Below, piece after piece: positions 12,794 to 23,396 of a stretch of 64,000 nt of DNA (positions are counted from its first letter, which is position 1; the number at the start of each line of letters is the position of its first letter). The stretch is from Welwitschia mirabilis (lineage: Eukaryota > Gnetophyta > Gnetopsida > Welwitschiales). Location of the stretch: the NCBI GenBank assembly GCA_051453625.1, contig JBOZIK010000001.1, forward strand, positions 166,590,674 to 166,654,673. Reading direction: 5' to 3'. Position numbers and translations under genes: made by a program. Under the pieces are notes generated by a model. The model saw only the letters and a list, made by a program, of their open reading frames with translations, searched no databases and had not been told where the DNA came from.

Positions 12794-13781
12794 NNNNNNN
12801 NNNNNNNNNNNNNNNNNNNNNNNNNNNNNNNNNNNNNNNNNNNNNNNNNNNNNNNNNNNNNNNNNNNNNNNNNNNNNNNNNNNNNNNNNNNNNNNNNNNN
12901 NNNNNNNNNNNNNNNNNNNNNNNNNNNNNNNNNNNNNNNNNNNNNNNNNNNNNNNNNNNNNNNNNNNNNNNNNNNNNNNNNNNNNNNNNNNNNNNNNNNN
13001 NNNNNNNNNNNNNNNNNNNNNNNNNNNNNNNNNNNNNNNNNNNNNNNNNNNNNNNNNNNNNNNNNNNNNNNNNNNNNNNNNNNNNNNNNNNNNNNNNNNN
13101 NNNNNNNNNNNNNNNNNNNNNNNNNNNNNNNNNNNNNNNNNNNNNNNNNNNNNNNNNNNNNNNNNNNNNNNNNNNNNNNNNNNNNNNNNNNNNNNNNNNN
13201 NNNNNNNNNNNNNNNNNNNNNNNNNNNNNNNNNNNNNNNNNNNNNNNNNNNNNNNNNNNNNNNNNNNNNNNNNNNNNNNNNNNNNNNNNNNNNNNNNNNN
13301 NNNNNNNNNNNNNNNNNNNNNNNNNNNNNNNNNNNNNNNNNNNNNNNNNNNNNNNNNNNNNNNNNNNNNNNNNNNNNNNNNNNNNNNNNNNNNNNNNNNN
13401 NNNNNNNNNNNNNNNNNNNNNNNNNNNNNNNNNNNNNNNNNNNNNNNNNNNNNNNNNNNNNNNNNNNNNNNNNNNNNNNNNNNNNNNNNNNNNNNNNNNN
13501 NNNNNNNNNNNNNNNNNNNNNNNNNNNNNNNNNNNNNNNNNNNNNNNNNNNNNNNNNNNNNNNNNNNNNNNNNNNNNNNNNNNNNNNNNNNNNNNNNNNN
13601 NNNNNNNNNNNNNNNNNNNNNNNNNNNNNNNNNNNNNNNNNNNNNNNNNNNNNNNNNNNNNNNNNNNNNNNNNNNNNNNNNNNNNNNNNNNNNNNNNNNN
13701 NNNNNNNNNNNNNNNNNNNNNNNNNNNNNNNNNNNNNNNNNNNNNNNNNNNNNNNNNNNNNNNNNNNNNNNNNNNNNNNNN
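12794..13781. other. Assembly gap (988 N)
   Basis: The flanks share only GATATCA/ATATCA, too short to prove overlapping contig ends. Confidence 0.99.
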
Positions 13782-15521
13782 ATATCACCAACAATCAGAG
13801 ATGGATCATCCTAAAATGGAATGTTAAAATAGAAATACAAAATCATAAAAGATATGTCATAAATCCTTACACATCAAATCATAAACACTAACAAAACATA
13901 GAAGTAGCAAACTCAAAATAATCATTATAAAATAATATTCCAAATGGGCTATTTTAATGCTACTAATAATAAATGCATTAATGATAGAAAAGAAAAGAAG
14001 ATCCAATAAAAAATGAAATTGAATTAAGAAATAATGCAAACACTGGAACAAACAACAATTTAGCCTAGAGTATGTTACTAGGTTTTTCCTCATAAAACAA
14101 TCATCGCTTCATGATTAGAAAGGAGAAAAGAGGCTCAGAATCTTATGATGAGATAAGCCCTCATCACCACCATGGAGGCCATAGTGGAATCAATGAGAAA
14201 TGAGGACAAATGTGAATGCGAATGAATCCAATGGAGATCCAATATCAGATTAGAAATGAAGTACAATATGCTTTAACCATTCAAGTAGGCTATGTGTATG
14301 TAGCCTAAGGTTTGGGATCTTACATTTAATTTCACATGCTTAATACATTATACATTGAATCTGGACATCAAGATCAATCAATTGGATCCTTATTCTTCTA
14401 AAATCTTCATTATTTTTTCAGAACTTAATTAGACTTTTGTTGCATTCTACACATTTGATTTTCTTATTTGGTAACCAAGCTTTGCTTTGGCTTTCATGGG
14501 ATTCATTATACTGTAAGATGCTAATGGCACACGCTCGTCTCCCTTCCCATGAAACCGCATATGATTACCCCTTGATCGAGGATCCCCTACAGTGCTTTCC
14601 CACATGTCACTTTCCTCACGCCTGCATGTTATAGAATATGGCATACCTCACAGCTGCATGTTCGATGGATCTAACAATGATGCCAATCTCTTTAGGAATT
14701 ATGCTTTAATTGAAAAACGAAAAGCTTAGCATATTCTACATAAAAACCTAAGTACCAATTGTTTTTTGACAAAATTTTGGTAATAATAAGGATCAAACTT
14801 GACTATTGGTAAATCAATACTAAACATGTTATTTATCAACTTAAAATATTTTAATTACTAAAACTTAATAGTTTTGCTGTGCCTAAGCAAATAACTCAAA
14901 AAAATAATGTTTAAAAGGTTATTTGTAATCTCAAAAATTTTGAAAGTACGGTATTCAAGCTTAGAGATATATATTCAAATTAGCTAATAAAATTAAATTT
15001 TAATTCTAATCGATTTCTTATATTAAGATAAGTGAAATTGATGCATTAAATTAAAAAAGAACAAAAAATTCATAATTTTTTAAGTTTAATTTCATTTTTA
15101 CAATTTTTAATTTTAGCCTTTCAAAATTTAACAAAGTAAAGAAAATCTTAATCATGTTTATGCTAAGTTAAGGAAACTATTAATATTTAAAAATTTTTAG
15201 TGCTTTACTTCCCTTAGCTAAAATTATAGATTGTTCTTGACATTGAAAACAATTAAAAGTATGCTAAAAATTTTACTTAAAAGCTCAATTCACAAAAGGA
15301 AAACCATACATTTCTATTACTTTTGAAAACATTATAAGGCATAAATTAAGCTATATAGAAAAAGAACATAAAGTACATTAGGTGAAAGAAAAAGATCTCA
15401 GAGGAGATCTTTCATGAGAAGAGGCTTCTCTAGAGCTTAGAGTGCTTTTAATCTCATCAAGTTCTAACATTACATCCCTCTTATTTTCATCAAGGTTATT
15501 CATTATTTATTTATTATTCTT
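13782..15521. other. AT-rich intergenic stretch with a slightly GC-richer patch
   Basis: The patch at about 14,450-14,670 is less AT-rich than its surroundings. It contains two similar phrases (CCTCACGCCTGCATGTT and CCTCACAGCTGCATGTT). Open frames of about 65 codons exist on both strands there, but neither resembles a protein I know. The rest is stop-dense. Confidence 0.5.
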
Positions 15522-15620
15522 TTTCCTTTTCCTCTAAATCTTTTGAACATAAGTTCTTTGCTTTTTAGGTACTCCTTTTCCTCTAAATCTTTTGAACATA
15601 AGTTCTTTGCTTTTTAGGTA
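15522..15620. repeat. 49-bp perfect tandem duplication
   Basis: CCTCTAAATCTTTTGAACAT recurs exactly 49 bp later (15,531 and 15,580) and the units are identical by eye. They lie next to a gap whose two flanks also repeat, so a local assembly problem is possible. Confidence 0.9.
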
Positions 15621-15647
15621 CTGTCTTCATGTCTTTTTTCTCTTTTA

Positions 15648-16492
15648 NNNNNNNNNNNNNNNNNNNNNNNNNNNNNNNNNNNNNNNNNNNNNNNNNNNNN
15701 NNNNNNNNNNNNNNNNNNNNNNNNNNNNNNNNNNNNNNNNNNNNNNNNNNNNNNNNNNNNNNNNNNNNNNNNNNNNNNNNNNNNNNNNNNNNNNNNNNNN
15801 NNNNNNNNNNNNNNNNNNNNNNNNNNNNNNNNNNNNNNNNNNNNNNNNNNNNNNNNNNNNNNNNNNNNNNNNNNNNNNNNNNNNNNNNNNNNNNNNNNNN
15901 NNNNNNNNNNNNNNNNNNNNNNNNNNNNNNNNNNNNNNNNNNNNNNNNNNNNNNNNNNNNNNNNNNNNNNNNNNNNNNNNNNNNNNNNNNNNNNNNNNNN
16001 NNNNNNNNNNNNNNNNNNNNNNNNNNNNNNNNNNNNNNNNNNNNNNNNNNNNNNNNNNNNNNNNNNNNNNNNNNNNNNNNNNNNNNNNNNNNNNNNNNNN
16101 NNNNNNNNNNNNNNNNNNNNNNNNNNNNNNNNNNNNNNNNNNNNNNNNNNNNNNNNNNNNNNNNNNNNNNNNNNNNNNNNNNNNNNNNNNNNNNNNNNNN
16201 NNNNNNNNNNNNNNNNNNNNNNNNNNNNNNNNNNNNNNNNNNNNNNNNNNNNNNNNNNNNNNNNNNNNNNNNNNNNNNNNNNNNNNNNNNNNNNNNNNNN
16301 NNNNNNNNNNNNNNNNNNNNNNNNNNNNNNNNNNNNNNNNNNNNNNNNNNNNNNNNNNNNNNNNNNNNNNNNNNNNNNNNNNNNNNNNNNNNNNNNNNNN
16401 NNNNNNNNNNNNNNNNNNNNNNNNNNNNNNNNNNNNNNNNNNNNNNNNNNNNNNNNNNNNNNNNNNNNNNNNNNNNNNNNNNNNNNNNNNNN
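15648..16492. other. Assembly gap (845 N) with duplicated flanks
   Basis: The 22 bases before the gap (15,626-15,647) recur exactly just after it (16,494-16,515). Unmerged overlapping contig ends would produce this, in which case the gap may not be real. Confidence 0.95.
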
Positions 16493-17214
16493 ATTCATGT
16501 CTTTTTTCTCTTTTAAAGAAGCTAGATTAGTTTATCTTTGTCTTTGTGGTTTTTTCTATTTCTTTTCTTCTTCTTTTTCTCCATGGACTCTTAAAGTGTT
16601 TATTTCTCTTTGGGATGTCGAATCATGCTTATTGTGTTTCTTTACGCCTATAATTTTCCTATTTGTGATAAAATCAATGAACTCTTCATTCCAACCCTTA
16701 ACCTATAAAGGTTCACTATTACTAATAGATTTATAAAGGTCACTAATAAGATGCTGAGTGTAAAGATTGACATTTAGCGTGTTCCATCATTAGAAATGAA
16801 TGGAGCATTATAGGCATCATCCAACATTTGTTATCGATGAATATCAATGAGGTTATGGTGTGATAAATTTTTATTATTTCCTCTTGAATCTTTAATGAGA
16901 TAAAATATGAATTTATAAAATATTAAATCTTTATTATTTTGAATGATGGAAATAAAATCAAGAGAGAAAGACTATTCATATGAAACATGGGATGAAGGAC
17001 ATACATTCGTAATGATGAATCTAAATAGTGCTAATCGATTCTTAAAAATAAATCTACATGTTAAAGCATCTTTACTATTTGAATCCTATTCAATATCTAA
17101 TTTAGCACATAATTTATCTAAATATTTTTTAAATTTTAAAGATGAAATTTATTATTGGTTAAAGAAAGGACTTTAGAAATAACATTAGAGTGATAAAAAA
17201 TTCAATCATGATTA
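16493..17214. other. AT-rich intergenic stretch, nothing recognised
   Basis: Short hydrophobic or low-complexity open frames occur, but none has a recognisable domain. Confidence 0.55.
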
Positions 17215-17368
17215 CCCTTATGGCAAGTTGTCAAGACACTTCTTCTTTTTCTTCCTCCTTCTCATCTCCTTCTCTTACACTTTCATTATTGCCCTTGTGG
17301 CAAGTTTTTAAGGCACTATTTCTTCTTCCTCCTCCACATCATATCCTTCTCTTATACTTTCCTTATCA
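17215..17368. repeat. 77-bp imperfect tandem duplication, pyrimidine-rich
   Basis: CCCTTATGGCAAGTTGTCAA at 17,215 recurs as CCCTTGTGGCAAGTTTTTAA at 17,292. Both are followed by a TTC/TCC-rich tract and CTTCTCTTA.ACTTTC. Several substitutions separate the copies. Confidence 0.8.
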
Positions 17369-17874
17369 TGACCAACATATAAATTCTTGAAATATTCCTT
17401 CATCTTAGTAGGAAAATAGGTTTTTCCTCTTTGATAAAGAAGGCTACTCCATCTTCTTTCCTCCATTTTCTCTAATTACATAATGACATATTCATATAAA
17501 AACTAATAGAACACATCTTGCACAATGAAGTTTCTTATAATTACAGACATTCTAGTGAAGGTTGAACATGGCTTGACAGAAAAGAATAGTGGCATTAGTG
17601 GAACATACAACACAAGGAATAGACAAAAAAAGCCAGAACAAGAGTGTAGATAGAAAGCAAGATATGACTAGAGGTATCTTCTTAAGAAAATGAAAGGCTA
17701 GGGATTTTTTTTTATAGATAAGATGGACTTAAGAATTTGATCATTTATTTTCAATTACCAGTTAAGATGAAATGTAATATAGTTCAATCCAAATTAGAAG
17801 TGTATTTTTGTTAATGAGACATGTCATGCATGAGAATTTAGAAATTATTTATATCTTATTAGAAAGGACATTTA
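17369..17874. other. AT-rich stretch, nothing recognised
   Basis: No gene is seen. The right edge is the 5-bp target site of the copia element. Confidence 0.55.
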
Positions 17875-17879
17875 GTACC

Positions 17880-18294
17880 TGTAAAGTAGTTAGTTATGTA
17901 GCATGATAGTTACTATATTTGGAAGGTTGATGAGTTGTCGGTTTTGGTTAGTGTAGTTGTTAGTGGTTATAACAACTTGTAACAAACTTTCTGCTTATAA
18001 GAAAAAGTTGAGAAGCTGATCAAAATACACACGAGAGGGAAAGGATAGATAGCAGTTACAGACTTGAAAACTCTCCAAGAAGTCTATGAAAGAAAGCCTC
18101 GAATTCTCCTTGTAACCTATAAAAGCTTGAAACCGAAAACATAGTGAATTGGTGTTAGATGCTAGTGGATGTAGGGCCTAACATATTGCAAGGTTGCGAA
18201 CCACGTAAATTCTGGTGTTATTCCTTTGATTGCAATTTATTTCTTTAGGATTTACATTCAAGATCAAATCAATATTCATCCTAGATCACTCACA
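17880..18294 (+). repeat. Copia 5' LTR (LTR1, 415 bp)
   Basis: It starts TGTAAAGTAGTTAGTTATG and ends ATCACTCACA. It is preceded by GTACC and followed two bases later by the primer-binding site. It pairs with LTR3 at 25,029-25,444. Confidence 0.93.
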
Positions 18295-18296
18295 AT

Positions 18297-18312
18297 TGGT
18301 GCCGTGAGCGTG
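18297..18312 (+). promoter_or_regulatory. Copia primer-binding site
   Basis: TGGTGCCGTGAGCGTG begins two bases after the LTR end, the usual place for the tRNA 3'-end complement. The specific tRNA was not identified. Confidence 0.7.
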
Positions 18313-18313
18313 G

Positions 18314-18612
18314 ATGGGGACTGCAAAGTTTGAGGTGGAGAGATTCACTAGATCAAATGATTTCAGACTCTGGAGGTTGAAGATGAGGCTCTTCTTATTC
18401 ACCAAGGCTTGGCAGAAGCCTTGAAGGGGGAAAAGGGATTACCAGATTCTCTAAGCGGCCAAGAAAAGAAAGATATACTGGAGAAAGCTCACAGTGTAGT
18501 GATCTTGAGCCTTGGTGACAAAGTTTTGAGGAAAGTCTCTAAGGCGAAATCTTCAGCTAGAATCTGGATAAAGCTGGAGTCTTTTTACATGATAAAATCA
18601 TTGGTAAACAGA
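18314..18612 (+). pseudogene. Copia gag, N-terminal part, frameshifted and cut by a gap
   Basis: The Gag start ATG is at 18,314 (MGTAKFEVERF, then LWRLKMRLFL). A frameshift near 18,393 moves the reading to the frame of LAEALKGEKGLPDSLS, ILEKAHSVVILSLGD and IWIKLESFYM. These segments match TNT1/Tork Gag N-termini closely. It is better preserved than the gag copy beyond the gap and probably belongs with LTR1 and LTR3. It stops at the N run at 18,613. Confidence 0.88.
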
Positions 18613-18910
18613 NNNNNNNNNNNNNNNNNNNNNNNNNNNNNNNNNNNNNNNNNNNNNNNNNNNNNNNNNNNNNNNNNNNNNNNNNNNNNNNNNNNNNNNN
18701 NNNNNNNNNNNNNNNNNNNNNNNNNNNNNNNNNNNNNNNNNNNNNNNNNNNNNNNNNNNNNNNNNNNNNNNNNNNNNNNNNNNNNNNNNNNNNNNNNNNN
18801 NNNNNNNNNNNNNNNNNNNNNNNNNNNNNNNNNNNNNNNNNNNNNNNNNNNNNNNNNNNNNNNNNNNNNNNNNNNNNNNNNNNNNNNNNNNNNNNNNNNN
18901 NNNNNNNNNN
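18613..18910. other. Assembly gap (298 N) with diverged duplicated flanks
   Basis: The last 52 bases before the gap (18,561-18,612) and the first 52 after (18,911-18,962) are the same gag segment with several substitutions. The two sides therefore come from different element copies. Confidence 0.95.
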
Positions 18911-19475
18911 AATCTAGATAAAGTTAGAGTCTCTTTACATGACAAAATCATTGGTAAACAAACTATATCTTAAGAAAGCTTTGTATTTGTTTAAAATGCA
19001 AGAAGAAAAATCAATAGATAAACAGCTTACTCTCTTTAATAAACTGATTTTAGATCTTGTAAATATTTATGTGACTATTAATGATGAGGATCAAGATTTT
19101 CTTCTATTGAGTTCTCTACCCAAAAGTTATACAAACTTTAAAGAAACCATGTTGTATGATAGAAAATCTTTAAGTTTGGATGAAGTTCAATCTTCCCTAA
19201 ACTCTAGAGAACTAAATCTGCAATGTGAAGATAGAAATCCAACTCAAGATAAAGGATTGAATGTGAGAGGGAGATCTGATAAGAGAGAAACTAAGAAGAA
19301 GGGAAATAGATCCAGATCAAAATCCAAAACCAAAATTAAATGTTATTTCTATCATAATGAGGGATACATTATAAGATTTTGCCTTGAAAGACAGAAACCA
19401 AATTTTAATAGAAATAAGGAGCAAGCTGATGTAGCAGTATCCAGTGATGGCATGAATCTGCTAATGTCCTCATAG
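18911..19475 (+). pseudogene. Copia gag C-terminal part (older copy), dead zinc knuckle
   Basis: It continues as MTKSLVNKLYLKKALYLFKM, then the DEDQDFLLLSSLPKSY segment and a basic RSRSKSKTK stretch typical of the family. The CCHC zinc knuckle near 19,340-19,385 reads CYFYHNEGYIIRFC. The second Cys is Tyr and the His is Tyr, so zinc binding would be lost. One frame stays open from the gap to 19,475. Confidence 0.92.
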
Positions 19476-20060
19476 TGTCAAATGTTGATTTTGAAAAGGA
19501 ATGGATACTTAACTTAGGTTGTACATTTCACATAACTCCAAACAAGAATTGGTTTGAAGAGTTCAAGCCACTAGATGGATGCATAGTTCTTCTTGGCAAC
19601 AAAAAGTCTTGTAGAGTGTTGGAATGGGATCTATATGGCTCTTAGTCAAGTAAGATATATTCCTGAGTTAAAGAGGAATCTTATATAACTTGGAATGATG
19701 GATGAAAATGGATACTTGATCAAAGTAGAAGTTGGAGTTACAAAGATTACGAGGGGATCACTAACTGTAATGGAGGGAAAGAGAAAAAATGGTATCTATT
19801 CCCTGCTGGGCAGTACAATGATTAATTCATCTCAAAATTCACAGAATCAAGTGTTAATAAGAATTTACTATGGCATAGAAGGCTAGGGCATGTGAGTGAG
19901 AAGGGACTCACAAAAATGGCAAAGCAAGGTTTGCTTGGACAAGAAAAACTTTAGCATCTTGAGTTTTGTGAATCTTGTGTTTATGATAAAACTTGCAAAT
20001 TTAAGTTTGGTACTGGGAAAAGATACACAAATGGTATATTGGATTATATACACTCAGATT
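19476..20060 (+). pseudogene. Copia protease and pre-integrase region (older copy)
   Basis: The aspartic protease site is at 19,502-19,525 and reads WILNLGCT where the family has WILDSGCT. The catalytic Asp is Asn and the next residue is Leu, so the protease is inactive. Several stops and frameshifts follow. The GAG-pre-integrase segment near 19,870-19,985 keeps LWHRRLGHVSEKGL and FCESCVYDKTC. Confidence 0.88.
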
Positions 20061-20969
20061 TGTGAGGTCTTGCTAGAACTTAGTCTCATTCTAGTGGAAA
20101 GTATTTTATGTTAATAGTAGATAATTACTCTAGGAAAGTGTGGATCTTCATACTTAAAAGCAAAAGTGAAGCATTCAGCAAGTTTCAGCAGTGGAAAATT
20201 CTTGTTGAAAATCAAACTAGGAAGAAAATTAAGAAGCTCATAACTAATAATGGTCTAGAATACTGTTCAAAAGAGTTTAAGGAATATTGCAAGAAGGAGG
20301 GCATTGCAAGACACAAGACTGTGGTGAATACATCACAACAAAATGGCCTTGCAAAAAGGTTTAATAGGACACTGCTAGAAATAACTAGATGCATGCTTAT
20401 AAGTGCTGGACTTCCAAATGTATTTTGGGCTGAGGCAATAACTACTACAACATATTTAGTAAATAGGTGTCCATCCACTGCACTAAATTTTAAAACACCT
20501 AAGGAAGTATGGTCTGGACACACTCAAGGTTATTCAAATTTGAGAGTGTTTGGGTGTATTGCAGGACAAGTTGAAACCAAGGACACTTAAATGCATATTC
20601 ATGGGGTATCCAGATGGTGTTAAAGGGTACAGGTTATGGTGTTTGGAACTAGGTTTCAAGAGGTGCATTATAAGTAGGGATGTGGTCTTCAATGAATCTG
20701 AAATGGAAAATCTAGTTAAGACAGGTCAGACTGATACTAATACTGAGAAAGCTATGATTAATGAGAGGGTTCAAGTTGAGGTAAAGACTGCTAGATTAAA
20801 AGAAAAAGAAGTTGAGCACGATCTTAATGATGCACACTGGCATATACAAACTAATGATCTAGATGATGATGATCATACTGACTTGAGTGGTTATCACCTC
20901 ACAAGAGACAGAGAAAGGAGACCTATCAAAGCTCCATCCAGATATGGTTTTGTTGACATAATGGCCTAA
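20061..20969 (+). pseudogene. Copia integrase (older copy), catalytic residues lost
   Basis: The integrase core reads in frame through IVDNYSRKVWIFILKSKSEAF, LVNRCPSTALNFKTP and EVWSGHTQGYSNLRVFGC. The first Asp (HSDL) is followed by a TGA where Trp is expected. The second catalytic Asp is Asn (ITNNG, codon 20,246-20,248). The catalytic Glu is Lys (GLAKRFNRT, codon 20,354-20,356). A frameshift near 20,560 leads to the C-terminal part (KCIFMGYPDGVKGYRLW, CIISRDVVFNE) and an acidic linker to 20,969. It could not integrate DNA. Confidence 0.92.
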
Positions 20970-21800
20970 GAATTCTCTGTGGTAGAAGAATGGGACTCAG
21001 ATGAACCTAAATCCTATAGTGAAGCTATGAACTATAAAGACAAAGAAAAGTGAATGTAGGCTATAAATGAGGAGATGAAATCTCTTCATAAGAATAACAC
21101 ATGAACTATAGTGGTTAATCGTAAGAATCATAAAGTTATCAGTTGTAAATGAATCTATAATAAGAAGCAAGAAATTGACAAGATCAGATTCAAGGCAAGG
21201 CTAGTAGCTAAAGGGTTCACTTAGACTCACGGCATTGATTTTAATGAAATATTCTCACCTATGATAAAGCACAGATCTATAAGACTAATATTGGCACTGG
21301 TAAATTAATTTGATTATAATAGTTGGATGTCAAAATAACATTCTTATATGGAGAATTGGAAGAAACTATCTTGATGCAGCAACCAGAAGGCTCTGAGGTA
21401 TCAAGTAAGGAAGAGCATGTATGTTTATTGAAAAAATCTCTATATGGTCCAAAGAAATCACCTAGACAATGGAATAGAAAATTTGATGATTTTATGATAA
21501 AACATAAGTTCAACAGAAGTAAACATGATTCCTATGTTTACTACAAGGAGTTGGAAAATAAGCATATGATATACTTATTACTATATGTAGATGATATGCT
21601 TCTTGCATCAAATAGTTGTAATGAAATTCAAAAGTTGAAAGATGCACTGAAAAGTGAGTTTGAAATGAAGGATCTTGGTCTAGACAAGAAGATACTAGGT
21701 ATGGAAATTTCAAGAAAAAAAAGCTATAGGAAGCTGGAACTTACTTAAAAAGATTACTTACAAAATGTATTAAGTAAATTTGGAATGAGTAATATGAAGC
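20970..21800 (+). pseudogene. Copia reverse transcriptase (older copy)
   Basis: The RT begins after the acidic linker with several stops (for example in ARLVAKGFT.THGIDFNEIFSP). From 21,323 an open frame gives DVKITFLYGELEETILMQQP, CLLKKSLYGPKKSPRQWN and YVDDM (21,584-21,598). The motif A Asp and the YVDD motif are intact in this copy, but the frame is broken on both sides. An in-frame stop follows at 21,746. Confidence 0.93.
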
Positions 21801-22626
21801 TAGTATTAACTCCATTAACTACTTAATTCAAGTTGTGTAACGCAACTAGAGAAAAGCTAGAGGAGTATAGTGAGTATATGAAAAGAATACCATATGCAAA
21901 CATAGTTAGTTCTTTGATGTATGCAATGGTCTATACAAGACTAGATTTATCCTATGCTATCAGTTTGATGAGTAGGTTCATATCAAGACTAGTTAAAGAT
22001 CATTGGCATGTCTTAAAGTGGATATTAAGATATGTAGCGGGGAAAGTTTATAAGGATCTGGTGTTTAAAGGAAGAAAATGGAATTGGAATGACAAGAATG
22101 TTGTGACTGATTATGTGGACTTAGATTTTGCAGGATGCTATGATATTAGAAAATCATTGATAAGTTTTATTTTTATAGATTTTGGGACTATAATTAGCTA
22201 GAAAGATAGTCCTTAGAAAGTGGTATCTCTTTCAACAACTGAAGCTGAATACATGGCACTCACAGAGGCTATTAAGGAAGCCTTGTGATTGAAGGGATTT
22301 ATTCAAGAACTGAAGCTTGAACAAGATAAGATGATAGTGTTTTATAATAATCAACTGGCCTTAAAGCTATTTAAGAATAAATAACACATGAAAGAACAAA
22401 ACATATAGATGTGAAGCTTTATTTCATAAGGGAAGTATTGGCTAAAGGATCAGTTGAGGTAAAGAAGGTAAAGACAAATGAAAATCCTAGTGATATGATC
22501 ACAAAGCCTATTTCAAACAAGAAGTTTAGTTATTGCTTAGAGTTGGTTGGAGTCCAAAGCACTTAATGCCTCAAGGATTGATGCAGAATAAGCATTCAAA
22601 CATCCTATATAATTAAGGTGGAGAAT
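21801..22626 (+). pseudogene. Copia RNase H and 3' end (older copy)
   Basis: The connection and RNase H segment keeps SLMYAMVYTRLDLSYAIS, FAGCYDIRKS and STTEAEYMALTEAIKEAL. FYNNQLA stands where the family has a Cys/Tyr-Asp-Asn/Ser-Gln motif, so one catalytic Asp is probably Asn. Several stops replace Trp-like positions. The stretch ends at a purine-rich AAGGTGGAGAAT before LTR2. Confidence 0.88.
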
Positions 22627-23043
22627 TATAAACTAGTTAGTTATATAGCATGATAGTTGCTATATTTGAAAGGTTGATGAGTTACTGGTTTTGGTTAGTA
22701 TAGTTTTTAGTAGTTATAAGAACTTGTAAAAAACTTTATGCTTATAAGAGAAAGTTAAGAAGCTGATCAAAGCACACACATAAGAGGGAAAGGATAGATA
22801 GTAGTTACGGATTTGAAAACTTTCTAAGAAGTCTGTGAAAGAAAGCCTCGAATTCTCCTTGTAACCTATAAAAGCTTGAAACATAAAATATTATGAATTG
22901 GTATTAGATGCTAGTGGATGTAGGGCCTGGCATATTGCAAGGTCATAAACCATGTAAATTCTGATGTGATTCCTTTGATTGCAATTTGTTTCTTTAGGAT
23001 TTACATTCAATATCAAATTAATATTCATCCTAAATCACTAATA
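22627..23043 (+). repeat. Copia 3' LTR of the older copy (LTR2, 417 bp)
   Basis: It aligns along its whole length with LTR1 and LTR3 but carries many private changes. It starts TATAAACTAG instead of TGTAAAGTAG and ends CACTAATA instead of CACTAACA. The following bases (GTCAA) do not match the GTACC target site. Confidence 0.92.
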
Positions 23044-23296
23044 GTCAAGTATTTTTTCTTAATTTTATATATCATTTATTTACCCATAGCATTGGTCTTA
23101 CGAGGGTTCATTACACCGCCAAGGATTTGTAGCATGTAGTAATGGATTTCACACTTGTTGTCTGCAATTGTATTTACATCTTGTACATGAAAATCTTTTT
23201 GAGGTTAACTAAAAATTATGGATTCTACTTGATGTGAGAAGAAAATATTAAAAAAGAAAAATAATAGATAAGAAAACCCTATTTAAATAATAAAAA
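23044..23296. other. Non-element DNA between the two copia copies
   Basis: About 250 bp with no similarity to copia internal sequence that I can see. It follows LTR2 directly and ends at a 100-N gap. It is probably the genomic 3' flank of the older copy. Confidence 0.6.
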
Positions 23297-23396
23297 NNNN
23301 NNNNNNNNNNNNNNNNNNNNNNNNNNNNNNNNNNNNNNNNNNNNNNNNNNNNNNNNNNNNNNNNNNNNNNNNNNNNNNNNNNNNNNNNNNNNNNNN
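23297..23396. other. Assembly gap (100 N)
   Basis: Exactly 100 N, a common arbitrary scaffold gap size. It joins unrelated flank DNA on the left to the middle of a copia RT on the right. Confidence 0.99.

Noticed and set aside
12772-13891. Open frames of about 340-370 codons
   Set aside because: They are almost wholly N.
14450-14670. GC-richer patch as a possible organelle-derived insert or gene exon
   Set aside because: I could not recognise organelle sequence or a domain, and composition alone is not evidence.
20212-20523. Minus-strand frame of 103 codons in the copia integrase
   Set aside because: It is an antisense shadow of the integrase, which has clear family motifs on the plus strand.
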